Shown here: positions 1 to 18,206 of the stretch, one piece after another
Layout: each line of letters starts with the position of its first letter
How positions within the stretch are numbered: the stretch's first letter is position 1
From: Nymphaea colorata
Lineage: Eukaryota > Streptophyta > Magnoliopsida > Nymphaeales > Nymphaeaceae
Reading direction: 5' to 3'
Length of the DNA: 64,000 bases
Assembly: GCF_008831285.2 (NCBI RefSeq)
Contig: NC_045149.1
Span: 17,437,035 to 17,501,034, forward strand
Program-made: the position numbers and the translations under genes
Notes under the pieces: model-generated
What the model was told of the DNA's origin: nothing
Seen by the model: the letters and a program-made list of their open reading frames with translations, nothing else
The model's database searches: none

Positions 1-37
1 GCCACTTGGCAAGCTGTGAGCCCCATAAAATCTGTAA

Positions 38-131
38 ATGATATAGGGGCCTCATCTTTTGTTTGTCTACTCCTGCTGCTTGAGCTCCCTGACCCTCCTC
101 CCAGTTGGGTATGCAACAGCAGAAACAGTAG
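38..131 (+). promoter_or_regulatory. Two very short upstream ORFs in the presumed NADP-MDH leader
   Basis: Two ATGs precede the main start at 183: ATG ATA TAG at 38-46, and a six-codon ORF ending in TAG at 111-131 (MQQQKQ). Neither overlaps the main frame. They matter only if the transcript starts upstream of them, which the sequence cannot show because the window begins at base 1. Confidence 0.35.
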
Positions 132-182
132 CTCTCCCCGTTTGTCTGTCTCTGAGATTGTCGAGAATTGCTTCTGGTGGTG

Positions 183-4494
<4,312 letters not shown>

Positions 4495-5908
4495 AGCCCA
4501 AACTGTGGTAGCTCTTCTTTCACTGCTGGAAGTCACTATTTACTTGCCATACTCAGCAAACGGTAAGCAGAAAGATCAAGTGGGCAATAGGTCACGGAAT
4601 GGGGAATTGTAAGTAGAGGTATTGAACACACAAATGAAGAAGGCAGATTACATGTCATGTACCTTTAATAGGGTGAAATTTGTCATAATATTTTACTTTG
4701 TGTTAAGTATCAAACCCAAACCTGGTGTTCGTGGCAGTGCACAACTGCAAACCCAAGTGTTACTCCTTGAGTTTGCCATTTGTTAAAGCTTTCTGTCCAA
4801 GCTGCAGCAGAAGCAGCATTTATGGTCGCCAAAAGATTACCATGACTGGCATTCAGAGGGATGAAAAATATGCGTTGCCTATGCAATTATTCCTAGTCTT
4901 GCTTGGACCATCTTCGTTTGTTTGGGAGTCATGTGCAGCGTAGAAAGCAAAACGTTGTACCACATCATTCTCAACGCAGTTTGTGTCACTGTACGATGAA
5001 ATTTCACAGAGCTACGACCTTTGGTGACGCCTCTGGAACTTCCTTACTGAGGAGGATCTGGCACAATGGGATGAGTAGGGATTGGCAGGCATCCGGCCAT
5101 TGTTTTGAACCTTCTGCAGTGCTAACTCGTTAGCACTGTGCTGCAAACGATCACTGACACACAAGTTGAAGCGTGGCAGAAACGGCACCTCTAGGCACCA
5201 AAGCAGGTCTTGTACACTAGGAGACGAGGGGTTGAATGAAGACTTCTACCTTCTTCAGGCTGTAGGTCAAACCCCCCTCACCCCAAGGATTTCAATTACC
5301 AGCTTCAGAAATGGTCCTTCTGAAACATTTATACTGTTCATATGATCTACCTCTTTGCCTGTCTACGTAACCAAGCTTCCCAAATCTCTGCAAATCCTTT
5401 TTGGGGATTGTTGACAGCTTGCCCACAAGGTGAACTGTCAGATTAAATGTTGAACATGAATTTGTTCCAACTAAAATGCAAGTTGGAATTCATGTTGATG
5501 TAAAGTTCAGATTATAAACTAGCTGGATTAGGACACGGTCAAGCTGATCCGATCCAGTTAGGCTAACCCTGAAAGCTGGTACCCATCCGACCTTTATATG
5601 TAATTCTAAGATGAAAAAAGATGCTTCGGAGCCTGTCCAAGATTGGGCTTAGTTTTATCTTAAATGGGGTGAGTGGCGTAATTCCCACAGGCCGTCAACT
5701 CATGACCACCAAATATGGATAAGCTAAAATAGCCTCAAAATGGGTACGGTCAAAGACTCAAACCTGCAGAAACTGCACCGTGGATATGGTTTGCAGCCCT
5801 AGTATGATCTTAGGTGAACCAGATGTCGCGAGTTAAAGTTTCACTGCCTCACGAAGCATCTCTATGCGTTTCAGGGACCGGCATGAACACATGCTATTTA
5901 CCTGCTCG

Positions 5909-5953
<45 letters not shown>

Positions 5954-6303
5954 TTGCACGAAAATGTGGCATCCCTTCTGAATCTCGAAACTTGCTTAAT
6001 CAACAAAAGTTGTTTATGCATGCATCACAGGAACACTTGAACCGGAAAATAAAAAGAATCACATTGATAAAGCAAGCCAACCCTGAGTTGTATGGGCCAA
6101 AAAGAACTGAAATAACTATTTCAAATGAACAAATTGATACAGCACAAAAACGCTTCTGTCTACAACAAGCAGGCAGCTGCAGGAAGGTGGCATTTTTCTA
6201 AAAGAAGGATTTTGAGAAAAATTAATGGTGGTAATGTTTCAAGTTTCTCAATCAAAATGCAAGCCCCTGAATGTCGTTTACCTCAGTCCTCAGCCAATAA
6301 CAT
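4495..6303. other. Convergent intergenic region, NADP-MDH to kelch gene
   Basis: This is the 3' flank of NADP-MDH and of the convergent kelch gene. No exon or known protein is recognisable. Short open frames at 4725-5133 show no similarity I know and are probably 3' UTR or chance. The stretch from about 5400 to 5910 has a repeat-like look and ends near a long A tract. Confidence 0.6.
5911..5951. repeat. Poly(A) tract of 41 bases
   Basis: An uninterrupted run of 41 A in intergenic DNA. It could be the tail of an inserted retroposon on the + strand (SINE, LINE or processed copy) or simple slippage. I could not find a matching target-site duplication, so its origin is open. Confidence 0.9.
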
Positions 6304-9300
6304 TCAATGTGTTGGCTTGTCTTCATCTGGATTTCCTGGTGTACCCGCAATCCAATTAAAAAGCCCTGATCTTTTCCTTTGAATGGAAGGACCCATGGCC
6401 ACTGGATCTTGCCTGAAAATGGACAACTGGACCTGAAGTAACTGTAGCTCCTGCTGCAAAGAATGTGATGATTCCAGCTTTTCCCGAAGATCAGATATCT
6501 GGATCTGCCATGAGCATAAATCTAATATTTGAGCCACTTAACCTGAATAATGAATTTCCCTTGAGTGCAGGAAAGTATAATTAGTACCTCAAGTTCACTG
6601 CACCTCAATCTCTCAGCAGTTAGCTGCTCTTGAACTGAATGCAATTCCTGTCAAATGGCAAGCTGGAATAAGAAAGTTCCAAACAAATCAAGATTAACTA
6701 ACCTACCAAAAGAATGTATGTACCTTGGATAGTTCAGCATAAGTCTGATTCTTCTCATCAAGCTGATCTTTATGTTTTGAATTATTGGTTCTTGTTTCTA
6801 GCAGAGCTGATTTCAGCAAATTGATTCTTGCTGAAAGAGAATCCTTTTCCACTGTGTCCTGTTTGGAGCTTCCACGAGTAACTTCTTTGGTGTCGACCTT
6901 CAAGTCTAGTGTTTCTCCTTTTCTGGTTAATTCATAAACGGCTTTTACAGAAGCTGCTGCAGCGGCTGCTGCAGGTGATTTTAAAATTTTGGGTTGAGAA
7001 GCACTTTTCAGCGTGGGCTTCAAAATAAATACCTAGAGGCAAAAGATACTTTAGAGATTTTCTCAATACCTGGTTCAAAATTTAAAAGCTTACCAATTTC
7101 CCCAAAATACCATGCTATTTAGCTTCCATGTTTGAAGAGAACTGTTAAAAGTGATGTTAGAAATTTGATAAAACATTGCAAGAAGTGGCAGCACATTTCC
7201 CATCGTCAGTTCATCAATCGCCGGCTTTCCTAATATTTTAAATCTCCATTAAAGGCAACTTAGTCTTCCCCACAAAGACCTTCCAACCAATAGTGATTAC
7301 TGAACAGAAAAATTCCCACAGAAACAATTGAAAACAAGTACCTCTGTTTTTGTCAATCTATTTTTCTAATGAAGTTGAATTGAGAAAAGAGGCGGCACTT
7401 AGCAGACACCTCCATAAGAAAATTTGCAATATTAGAGATACAAATATCCTCCAGTCATCAAAAGGTCAGTTAAAAGGTTTTATCCTCATATTCTTATCAT
7501 TTCAGTAACTTTCGTTAACACCAAGATATTTGACAGCCTTCAGATGCTTTCTATATCCCATTAGACAAGAAAGTTTTATCTATACTTAGTTGTTCCAAAT
7601 TATATGTCATTGAACAATTGGAAAACTAACATGAACAATTTCATCCACAAATTCATTTGCTCAACACATGTAGGACGTTTAAAATTTATGTGAAGCCTTT
7701 AATGCAGAAGAGCTTAAGGAGTTTCACATATTTGGCTAATGCTCTAAAAACTCATTTAAATCAATTTTTCTGACGTTCAAAATTGATACCTAGGAACCAG
7801 TGCAAATCTTTAAATTGATTTGGACTTAGCTTTTAACTTAGAGAATGAATTACGATCATATATGATTTAGAAAATATACACGTCCCTGGAACTAGGAGAA
7901 GAAGCATAAATGAAGCCCATTACAGATAAAAGATCCTACCGTAGGAGAACAAGCACAAAAAAAGAAGCCAGCTACAGATAAAAGAGCTTATCATTACAGG
8001 AATCTTAACAATTATGTACAAAAAATAATTTCATGAAAATAACCAGTTTAGAATCATCATATCTTCTCCACATAAAAGCATATGGACATCATTGTAGGTG
8101 TACCTCATTGTTGTACTTTCCATTATATCCTCCAAAAGCAACCAAAAGCTTTTCACCTTCTGATGAAAATGAGGTCAACGTGAGACCCTGCAAATTTCAA
8201 TGTCCTAGAAATGATTTATTCTCAATTGAGGCACAAATGTCGACTGATAAATATAAAAATGGAAACATTCAAATAGTCAAATATACAACAAAAATAAATC
8301 AATACAGAGACAGACCAAGGAAAAATCAAAGTAAGAGTCAAAGACAACAATAGTTGCAGAAATTTTTTTCTCCTAAGATGTGAACATAGTAATATGAACA
8401 TAATAATAGCAAAGCCACCTCATTTTCTCCAATTTTGGAGTGATAAATTATTTTGTGGAATAAACACAAAAGAGTATCCATCCTTAGAGTAGATAAAATT
8501 GGTACATCTATATGTTAACCACAAAGTTAATAACATTTCCCTGGAACCAGAAACTACCACATGTTCAATATTCACAAGAAGGGAAGAGATAGTTATATGA
8601 AAGAAAGAGTCTCCCAAGTAAAAAAGAAGCCAGATAAGAGAAACTTGTACATCCAACTTAAAGAAAAAGGGAGAAATATCCTTCTGCAGATGGATGAAGA
8701 ACACTGAGTAATGATAATGACTCCAAAATACTGAAGTCAAAGAAGACTCATGGTTCTACCAGACATAAAATGTCAAAGGAACCAAGTTTGCCCCTTTCTG
8801 AATGTACAATAAAGTTATAAACTTGCTGGTGGAAACATGAGCTTGCCCTTTTGTTCACCTAATTTCATGGTCGATCATCTTCCACAAAGTTTTGAAGCAT
8901 TGTCCCAGCAACTAAAACTAACAGAAGCTTTCTAGAATGCTTCCTAAGATTACAGTCAGAAACACATATAGTTGAAGAAAACACTAAGACAAATGCCTAT
9001 AAAATGTCACTTTCTGTATCAAGTTTTCGTAATTTTTATCCAAGTCCAAAGCCCCTAAAGTTTAATTCCCAACAATCTTCACAATAAATCTATCAAACAA
9101 AATCAGACAACCATAACTGAGCATCTTTTCTGAAGAACAAAAGGGAACACATGGGCTGTTCCTACTCCATTTTAACATCCAATTCAATTGCTCGTAAAAT
9201 GCAGGTAAAAAAGCTAAAACAAAGTAAGCCAGTATTTCTGCATGATTTACACGCAATTGAGAAGTCATAAAACTTACCTCACTGGCTACTGGATGCTGTT

Positions 9301-12300
9301 CTTCGACATCAGTTAGCACTGACCACACAAGCTTAGATAAACTTAACACCAGCGTGCCTCGAGCACCTACAAGAATTAAATTGAGCAAAGAAAGAGTCAT
9401 AATCATTAATATCTAACATAAGCCTCTAAAGAAGTGGAAGAAATACTGATCCATTTCATTAAAAGCACTTGCTTACCAGATTTATTATCACCACCACCAG
9501 CAATATACCAATTTTCACCTATAACTGCCCCTGCATGACCAGCTCTAGCATTGACTTCACCTTGAATCTGTGGCTGTGACCACTCCATCTGCAGCACAAT
9601 TTAACGTTGGCATACTATTTGAGTCTTTGAGAATTTCCATGTCTTATATTTACTTCTCATACTTATAATAACCATGAAAGGAAAGGGGGGTGGCAGAAGA
9701 CAGGCTAGAAACATAGAAGGTGTAAATTCTAGCATGCAGAAAGATGCATCCCTGTGCATGGTTGTGAAAAGCTCCAAATTGATATCAAACATGCTTTTGT
9801 CACATTTATTTCCATGAACATGCCTATGAAACAGTAGAAACAAACAAGCAAATGGATCTTAGGTGAGCTAGCTGTGAACAAAAATTTCACATGATGAAAA
9901 AGCATAACAAATCAGAGTTCAGTCCAAAGTAATGAAAAATTTTCTGAGTTCTCCGATACATCTATAAGAAGCATGGGGCGAATGCATGAAGTACTTCCAG
10001 AAAGGTATGGGATAGCTTTAACAAATATTGTAGGATGAAACTTCTGGAAGGCCTGTATCGATCAGCATCTAAGAACACATGAACACAGATATGAATGCCC
10101 ATTGAAATTTGATCAACAAAAGAATGATCAAAAAGGCAATGATGCATTGGTCCACTTTCTGTTGCAAATTATAGAACGAAATTGAACCACTCTGCAGTGA
10201 ACAAGTATGAAAGCAGTCCAAATGACCATGTATTTGCTAAGGACAATATTTCTTGGGCTGATGACTCTTCATCTCTAAATCTTCTTGCAACAAGAATCAT
10301 GCAAGGCCTCTTGAATTACATTTGTTTCTGCTGTGCATTCCAACCCAGACAAAAGCTAGTCATCTGCAGCACAAAAGGATTTCCCAGGGAGCAAATAAAG
10401 CAGAGGAACAAGTCCTGCCCTACCCCAGCATCCCCAACTACCACACATATGTGCATGTATATGTTTACAACTTCCAGAAACTGTCAATAGCTCTCTAGAT
10501 CCCATTAGCGAATACATGGAGACTAATACACTGACAATTAGGTTAGCTACATCATTTTTTTCCTTCTACGAAAACTCACTTCCTAATTACTGCACATACA
10601 ATTTGATCAGGATTGAACCACTTATAGTTCTATCACCTTTCATTATTTGAGTACCCACATTCAAAGAATAAATAAAAAGATATAACCTATTGGGTAACAA
10701 CTCTAGATATTCAACTTACAGTGTGCAGATCTAATATATGAAGATCATCAAGGCATGCTGAACGAGAACAACCACCAAAAATTAGAAGATACCGTTCAGC
10801 ATGCACTGCAGCTGCATGATCGAATCTTGGCAAGGGAAGTTCCTGACTGCATAGATAACGAACACCTCTAAGCAATGAAACTATAAAGAAGCATAAATTT
10901 ACTGTTCTGACATGAATTAACTTTTGTCAATAAAAAATGCTCACAAAAAACATTGTCTTACGTTGTTTTTACTGTATCCCACTTCATTGTTTCCAAATAA
11001 AGGACATGCAGATCATTTAGAAGTCGCCCTTTAGCTCCTTCACCACCAAACATGAACAATCTAGAGCCAACGAGAGTGACAGAGTGGCCTCCACGAGCTG
11101 CCTGAGATTACCATACTCATGGCCAACAAATTATTTGAAAATTTTGATATGTGAATGCGCAAGTATGTACATCTGTGCATTCTATGATACTGTTCTACTT
11201 CCTCCATAAGGAAGGTAGCAACTATGGCCTTTCATAACTTTAATACAAAAACTTATTATTATTACATGGTAAAGTTTAAGGATATCAAGAGAACATTAAA
11301 CAAAAAAAAACCAATCAGACGTAAATCCAGAAGTGAACAGGAAACTGGTACATTTCATGTTTTGCATAAGGGCAAAGCAAAAGTGAATTTTATGTGTCAC
11401 TAAACTTAAAAACATATAAGGACGAGTATTGACCTTACCGGAACTTCTCCAAATGTTTGAACAACACTCCAGCAATGAGTATCCACATCAATTGCTCGAA
11501 CTGCTCAGTTTGGATAGTAATGGTCAATTAATAAGTTAGTTGAAATGAAGGATCTATTGGCAGGTAGCAGGAACTTGGGTATGGGAAGTGGGAACTGAAT
11601 GAACATTTTCTTAAATCATGCCACATCAACAAATTATTGGATACTTATTAAAAGTTTCACTTTTCTATTTTAAAAGAAGCAAACCTGTAACAGTATCAGG
11701 AGAATGTTTCATATATCCTCCTACAGCTATAAGTTTGTTTCCCCATTTCACCTGTGAAGGAGATGACAAATGGAAGCACAAAAGAGCACTACAGGATCAA
11801 AATTCACCAAGATACTAATGTTGCTAGGTGAAATATATAGACGTTCTCTACTACTAACCAGACGATGGCATGAGGATGCAGGGAATGGTTCATGACTACG
11901 ACCATCAAGGTCATCTTCTTGATAAAATGTTGGTTTCACTGCAGTCCACGTCAAAGTCTTGAAGTCAAGAATCTGCACAAAGTTATGCAAATAAATAACA
12001 TATAAGTTGATGAACAATTGAATAAAATGAATAAATGCATCAAAGAGAGTATTAACATACATGTACATCAGACATGTATCTCCCATTTCGATCACCGCCA
12101 ACCACATACAGCTTCCCCTCTACTACTTCTGCTGCATGCTATATGTTTGAGATGCGATTGAATCCACCGGTTGGGAAGGATACACGGAACAATAGAACCC
12201 AAAAAAAAAGGTTCCGTTTCTAGTCAATTAGGATCCAAGAAGAAGAACATGGATAATATGATATGATATGCATAGACCAAGACTAAAGCTGAACAAGCCA

Positions 12301-12414
12301 TCATGAATGATTTAATTATGCTAAAACCTTGTAACGTGCAGACGGACGAGGACCAGACGTGGGGAGTGGTATCCACTGATCATATGGTATGGAGGACGGT
12401 TGAAATGCTTCCAT
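6304..12414 (-). CDS. Kelch-repeat protein with C-terminal coiled coil
   Basis: Exons in transcript order: 12328-12414, 12061-12138, 11859-11972, 11685-11751, 11439-11500, 10962-11101, 10720-10846, 9477-9588, 9278-9366, 8104-8187, 6724-7032, 6588-6647, 6304-6504. They give 509 aa with all phases closing. Residues 29 to about 320 hold six kelch blades with the double-glycine signature (LYVVGGDRNGRY, LIAVGGYM, LFMFGGEG, YLLIFGGCS, WYIAGGGDN, LVAFGGYNGKY), expected to fold as a beta-propeller. A seven-alanine patch lies near residue 340. The stretch from about 370 to 480 is rich in Leu, Glu and Gln and is a likely coiled coil. From memory the closest family is the plant galactose oxidase/kelch superfamily typified by Arabidopsis At5g04420, which matches in length and ending. 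It resembles the kelch half of class IV acyl-CoA-binding proteins but has no acyl-CoA-binding domain. The molecular role is not known. Confidence 0.93.
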
Positions 12415-15269
12415 GGGAGCCTCCTATGCAATCCCCTATCACATAGCTGCTGCTGATCCAATGCAGAAGAAAAGACGATGCATCATTAATCATCATAACA
12501 AATAGGACTGGTATATAATGAGAAAGAGCGATACACGCATAGGCACAAGAAGGGACCAAAAATGGCAGCAAGAAAATACTTTGAGATTGAATATAGATAT
12601 CAAGACACAAAACAGCAATCCGTATTCCATATTAGTACATGATTTGTCTCTCATTGTTTGGGAATTGGGAGCAAAACAGCAATCCGTATTCCGTATTAGT
12701 ACATGATTTGTCTCTCATTGTTTGGGAATTGGGAGAGGAGGCAAGCTTCCTGGATGCACCCCGCAACAGGCTAATGTTTCTCAATTAAAGAAGCTAACAA
12801 GTTGCTCCAATTTCAATTTTGTTCTTCTTTAACCCAGTTTTTTATTTTCTGTTTGCTGGGTGATCAGCAAAGGAGCTAGGCAATGCCCGTAAGCCAAACA
12901 CGGATCAACCGTAGTGAAACAACATAAATATACTGTCAGGAAATGAAAGAGGCTTTCGTACATCCCAATATCACTTTGTGTATCAGCAATTACTGAATCA
13001 AGAAGCTCATTCATAAACCGTCTACAAGAAACTCATGTATTCGCATCTTCGCGACGATTCGGAGGATGGTGTTAGATTGTAAACATCGGGTGCATTAGAT
13101 CGAAAAGCTTAAGCAAGGTTTGGCCGGAAAAAATAGCCATCACCAGCAGAGACAGAAGAACATGAGAGACAATAAGAGGATTTCGGCAAGAAGATTCTTA
13201 CGACAGAAGATGGCCGAAAACTCCAATCCCAGATCTTCGAGGTGCTACGGCGTGAAAACTCTGATTTCAGATTCGGCCGAGAGAAGAGTCTCTGGCGCTC
13301 TAGTATCCGGCTTAGTGGTGAAATGGTGCTTGGCTTGGTTTGGAAGAAACGCATCGCGGCCAACGCGATGTCAGCGGCCGACTCAAGCCGAGTGTCGGTC
13401 CGGCTCAGGACCTCAGGCCAACCAGCGCTGCAAATGGATCGGATACTACCCGGATCTTAATTTATCATAATTTGAGTCCAGAACTTGATCTGCTTTGTCA
13501 TTGTAAGACTACTACCAAATTTTTATTTTACGGCATACTTTTGTCTATAATTCTAAAGAAGGAATTCTTTTACAATTTTTTAATTGGAGATCATTATCAA
13601 ATTGGGGTTTGGTGTGAGAATTAATTTTCAATGGAGAAGTACGAATTAATTTAGTAATAGAAGATAATATCGTCCAAAAAAAAATTGCAGCTAACTACTA
13701 TGTAAACAAGCGTGCCATTTTCCACCTGTACGTTTTCACTTATTTCTCATGTTCGTTAATCTTTAATCCAGAGATTTATCAGATTCAGCTTTGAGATTCT
13801 TTTTTCGAGACAACCTTCTGGCTTCAAGTAATAATTAAATGAATAAACACGAAATCAAACAACTGATCATAAACATAACAAAGTGATTATGTTATCAAAC
13901 TTATTTCTTTGGTAAAAAAATTCATTCCACTGTACTTAATGTAGAAAAGCAGCCGTTATATCAACCAAATATCAGAGGTTAATGCTCTTTTAATAGGATG
14001 ACGGAGTACTGAGAGATGCTCCCCAGTTCAATCAATGTAGCAAAGCAGGGAGAATGAGCCAATGTGTTCCAACTTCCAAGGCATATGCAGTGGGTATTAC
14101 AAACAGCGTTTGACAACTTGACTAAGGATGCAACTCAAACATGAAGTGACCTAATCTAATTCATAGATGAGTAACTAAAACATGTTCTGTAGCCAACAAA
14201 AGTTTCAAGTTGAAAGAGGTATGTTTGAGATGCTTCTTTTGCATAATCAGAAAGACGCTTTGTCTAGCCCCTGCTTATCAATAAAAAAAAAAAAGTATGT
14301 TTTGTAGGATGAAACTTATATAGCATGGCTGCATGGCGAAGTACCATCAACGATCATTGTCACGGTTATTCAAGATAAAACTTCTGCAACTCTCTTTCTC
14401 TCTCTGTGATTGGTAACATATTGGTTTTCAGACAAGTTCAGAAACGATTAATTACTAACAGCAACCACAATATAATAACAAGGTGTTATGGGAAACGTGT
14501 TATATTAATGATAACATCCAAGGTCTAAATAAATGATTAGTATCAGCAAAAAATAAGCACGCTCACCAATACCCTATTCAAAATAGTTCTGACAGCCTTT
14601 CACTTAGTGTGACAAAGTAGGCTGGGCCATGATGTCGAACTACACATATGAGATGCCAAACTCCTGTATAAAGTATTTAAGTTAGGTACGGGGAAAAAAG
14701 CCACATTGTTTTATGCACCTGAGCAAGTAATGATGCTTATCAATCCAGGTTATAAATCCCCATGCAAAATAGAACTCCACTAGTTTACTGAAAAAAAATG
14801 CTACGTAAAAGGCAACTCCACTGGTTTATCTTGGCGTTCCTATGGTTTTTTGTCTGTAGAACATCGAGGTGAAGGCATCTTGACCATCAGCTGGACGGCC
14901 ATAGCGTGACAGCAGCCCCGCATCGTAGTTTGGATCCGTGATCAGCCACCTTTTGGCCAGATCACGGCCATGGAATAGATGGGATAAATCACAATGGATT
15001 ATAGAATTTCCACTACCTCTGAGAGCACATATTGGCTACAGAGAAGGAAGTCAAATTACATACTTATTAAAGGAAAGAAGTAGCCTCATTTATATCAAAA
15101 TAACAATTCAGATAAATGATGACAGGAGCCAACCGCAGTTCACAGCAAGCAGAATGGCCGTCGACAACAACACTAAATTATACAGAGACGGATCTTTCCT
15201 TTTGACAATTAGGACTGAGAAACAAGAAACCAATTTTGCCACCCTACCAATGAGCTCCATCCCAATTTT
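12415..15269. other. Upstream region of the kelch gene and 3' flank of FNR
   Basis: Probably holds the kelch gene leader and promoter. A likely 5' UTR splice acceptor (CTATG on the + strand at about 12423) lies just upstream of the start, so a non-coding first exon may sit near 13.0-13.4 kb, where the base composition rises in GC. The open frames there (13109-13624, both strands) match nothing I recognise. The rest, from 13.5 to 15.2 kb, is AT-rich with no supported gene. Confidence 0.5.
12608..12735. repeat. Tandem duplication, 64-bp unit, two copies
   Basis: Two adjacent 64-bp copies begin at 12608 and 12672 and differ at one base (CCATATT versus CCGTATT). This implies a recent duplication. 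It lies in the probable 5' UTR intron or promoter of the kelch gene. Confidence 0.95.
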
Positions 15270-18206
15270 TTAATACACCTCAACATGCCACTGCTTTTTC
15301 TTCTTAAGTTGGGAAAGCTTCTGATCCCAGTTCTCACCTCTCACCTCTGCAACTCTCTTGAGTGTTTCCTGAATCCCAGGCATCATGCCCTTCAATCCAC
15401 AGAAATAGATGTGAGCCCCTTCATCCAGGAGCTTGAAGATCTCATCGCTGTATTCCTCAATCTTATCTTGTACATACATCTTCCCACCACTTTTGTTTTT
15501 CTGCTGCCGGCTCAGTGCTACGTCATATCGAAAGTTGTCAGGATAGTCACGCAGATACTTCTTGAACTCGTCATCATAGAGGAGACTGTCAGTGTTCGCC
15601 ACTCCAAGGAAGAGCCAGGAAAGACCATTGAACCTAAAGGAGGGGACAGACTCCATGAACATGCGCCTGAGGTACCCTCTGTAGGGTGCCACACCAGTTC
15701 CAGTGGCAATCATGATATGGTTGGCATTTGGGTCTTCTTCTGGTAGCAGCATCACTTTACCGGATGGACCTGCAAAAATCAACCAAATCAAAAACTCGTA
15801 GGAACAAATTGACCTTCAATTTTCACAATCTGCAAGTTAGAATTGTAAATGTATTTCATGATATTGATGAGAAGTGATGTGATGAATCTTGGGTTGCAGT
15901 AATCGAAAAATGCAAAGCAATATATTATGACAGCTTGAACATAACTAAGCCCCCACCAGTAAGCTGGATTTTATCCCCAGGTCTGGAATTGCAGAGAAAG
16001 TTGCTGCAAACTCCATTCTTTGAAGGATCTTCCTTTCCAGTCAAAGGATCATAATATACTGCACGGCGGACACATAGACTAGCCGTTTTTCCATCAAAAG
16101 CATCACCATATCGGGTCGAGGCAATGGAATAGAGCCGAACTGCATGGGCAGATCCAGGTTTCTTAGGATTTTCACCCTGCAAAGGCATGCCAGGTAGGTT
16201 TAGGATAGTAAAATATGAAAGAACCAGCAACCAGATGAGAAACAGCGAAAAATCGGTGCTGCTCTTTTTAAAATGAGTATTTGGATGCATTGCCCAAAGT
16301 TTTAAAATTGTATAAAGGGTTCATTTCCAAAATCTATAAATAAACATAATTGAAGAGCAAAACATCAAAAAGTACACATAGCAGAAAATTCAACATTGAA
16401 GTGGAAGAACCTTCTGTGAATTGCACTCAAAGAAGTAGAAAAAAGAAAAGCCACAAAAGTCCACTAATCCTGCATCATCTTCGGATGAGCAGTTGATCCA
16501 CTGTTCTTCAGGTATGACTAACCAAACTATCCAATATTCAGTGTTGTCCCTATTCCGCATGCTACTCATGCAAATTAAAAACTACTTGAAAAGGATAAGG
16601 ATCTTACAGGAGGAATAACACCATAGCTCTGACCTTCCCAGTAAGGCATATTCCCACTATGGTCGATAACAATATGGCATGTTTCACCAGGAGCTTTTGG
16701 ACCGACAAGCTTCTCTACTGCAACTATGGTAGCAGTATAAGGCTCCTTGGGTCTGTATATGTTTAGAGGAGGCTCTTGTGCATTCTCGAGCTCCAATGGT
16801 GAGACCAAGACTTTGGTCCCAGCTTGTTGCACCGACATGCAAACTCGATTTCCATTTAGAGACAACGGCCTCTTGGACTGCGATTTCAAACTAACATCAA
16901 GAACAGGAATATATGCTTTGCCTCGAAAACTTAGATCATGGACCTGCATTTCACAAAAAGTTGAACATTAACCAGAATATGTTCTGAAATATAAATTGAA
17001 TAAATGAAATAAAATTTCTGAAGTGTAAAGAACACAGATATCAATCAATTATACAGTTTCTATCAAACTCTCTGATGAAGTGCACAATAACAAACAGATA
17101 TCTCCAACTGCCTGCTCTGCAACTATCATGTTTACTGATAAATATATGAGACCTGATTATTTTTCAATCAACCCCACGAAGTCGGCAGCTGATGTGGGAA
17201 AAGGTTCATTCAAGATAGTATCCGCATCCAATGGTGTGCTAAAAAAAAATCCATTGCTCGTGGGTCGAAATGCATTAAAAGGAACCTGCAAATGGTGTTG
17301 CATACCATATCCAGCTTCTAGACAGGCATTGTTGAATTCGAACCATAAAAGTGACAATAGATGATGGATGGAAAAGATTATCCCATTTTAAGTGGTTACA
17401 CAAATTAATAGTACAATGCCGACATGAACTGCAGGAATTCAGATTGTGGACGTGCACATTTCTGCTTGTAGACGAGCAAATTAAGAAGCTCACTTTGTCA
17501 ACCTTGTTCGCAGATCACGAGCAAAAATCATAACCAGAGCATATATGAACAATGACATATCATTATTTTCATATAATTCATAGAAGGAACGAATAAATTA
17601 ATCAAACAAAATAAGTTCGGAGATTAAAATCGTAGAATACCATCAACCCGGATCTCTTCGTAGCTCCTTCATTACTAAATTGACCACAGTAAACAGCCTA
17701 CAAATGGATAAATGATAAATCAGAAACAAGTGGCAGAAACACATACATAAACACACAGACTCTCCAATAAGCAACAATCATTGAAACGAATATCAAGACA
17801 GGAAACACTCGAAAACGGTTGAAGAGGAAATGAGGAAAACGAGATACTGAAAGGAGCAGCCGAAACAAAACGGCACACTCAAATTCAAAGACCAACCGAA
17901 CGCATTTGAACATACGGACAACAAAACAAGAATCACTAGAAATTCCAACTAAAAGACAGCTCAATCGCCTTGAAAATCAGAAAAAAAAAATAGTGTAAAA
18001 GACCCAAAAAAGCCAATTCAAACTTCGAAACAGTCGAAAATGAAACGGAAAACAGTCGAGAGGAACCCATTCGTCAGCCTCCATAAATAACGAAAAAATG
18101 AAAAGGAAAAAAAAAAACGATCCAACGACCAAATCACAGGAATAAAGCAGAGATCAAGGGGAGAAGAAACGATTTCACCTACCTGAAACATCGACGAGCT
18201 CGCCAT
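15270..18206 (-). CDS. Ferredoxin--NADP+ reductase, root-type plastid isozyme
   Basis: Transfers electrons between NADPH and ferredoxin. The root-type enzyme of non-green plastids runs mainly from NADPH to ferredoxin, feeding nitrite reduction and sulfite reduction. Exons: 18183-18206, 17641-17697, 16608-16943, 15957-16176, 15270-15769, giving 378 aa, the usual length. The first about 60 residues form a basic, Ser-rich transit peptide ending before VCMSVQQ, a junction typical of root FNR. The FAD-binding motif RLYSIAST starts at R153. The NADP-binding site is GTGVAPYRG from G236, and [15 protein letters not shown] is present. The C-terminal Tyr (HVEVY, Y378) stacks on the flavin in this family. 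The MSVQQ junction and [11 protein letters not shown] context favour the root over the leaf isozyme. The first two coding exons are only 24 and 57 bp, so they are easy to miss, but both splice sites and phases fit. Confidence 0.95.

Noticed and set aside
6304-12414. Calling the kelch gene an acyl-CoA-binding protein
   Set aside because: No acyl-CoA-binding domain precedes the kelch repeats. The protein starts directly at the first blade and matches kelch-only plant proteins.
13109-13470. Overlapping open frames on both strands upstream of the kelch gene
   Set aside because: No recognisable motif or splice partner. They are best explained by a GC-richer leader or promoter region.
17157-17357. 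Open frame of 66 codons on the minus strand inside an FNR intron
   Set aside because: It ends in a stop, has no similarity to FNR, and the flanking FNR exons join in phase without it.
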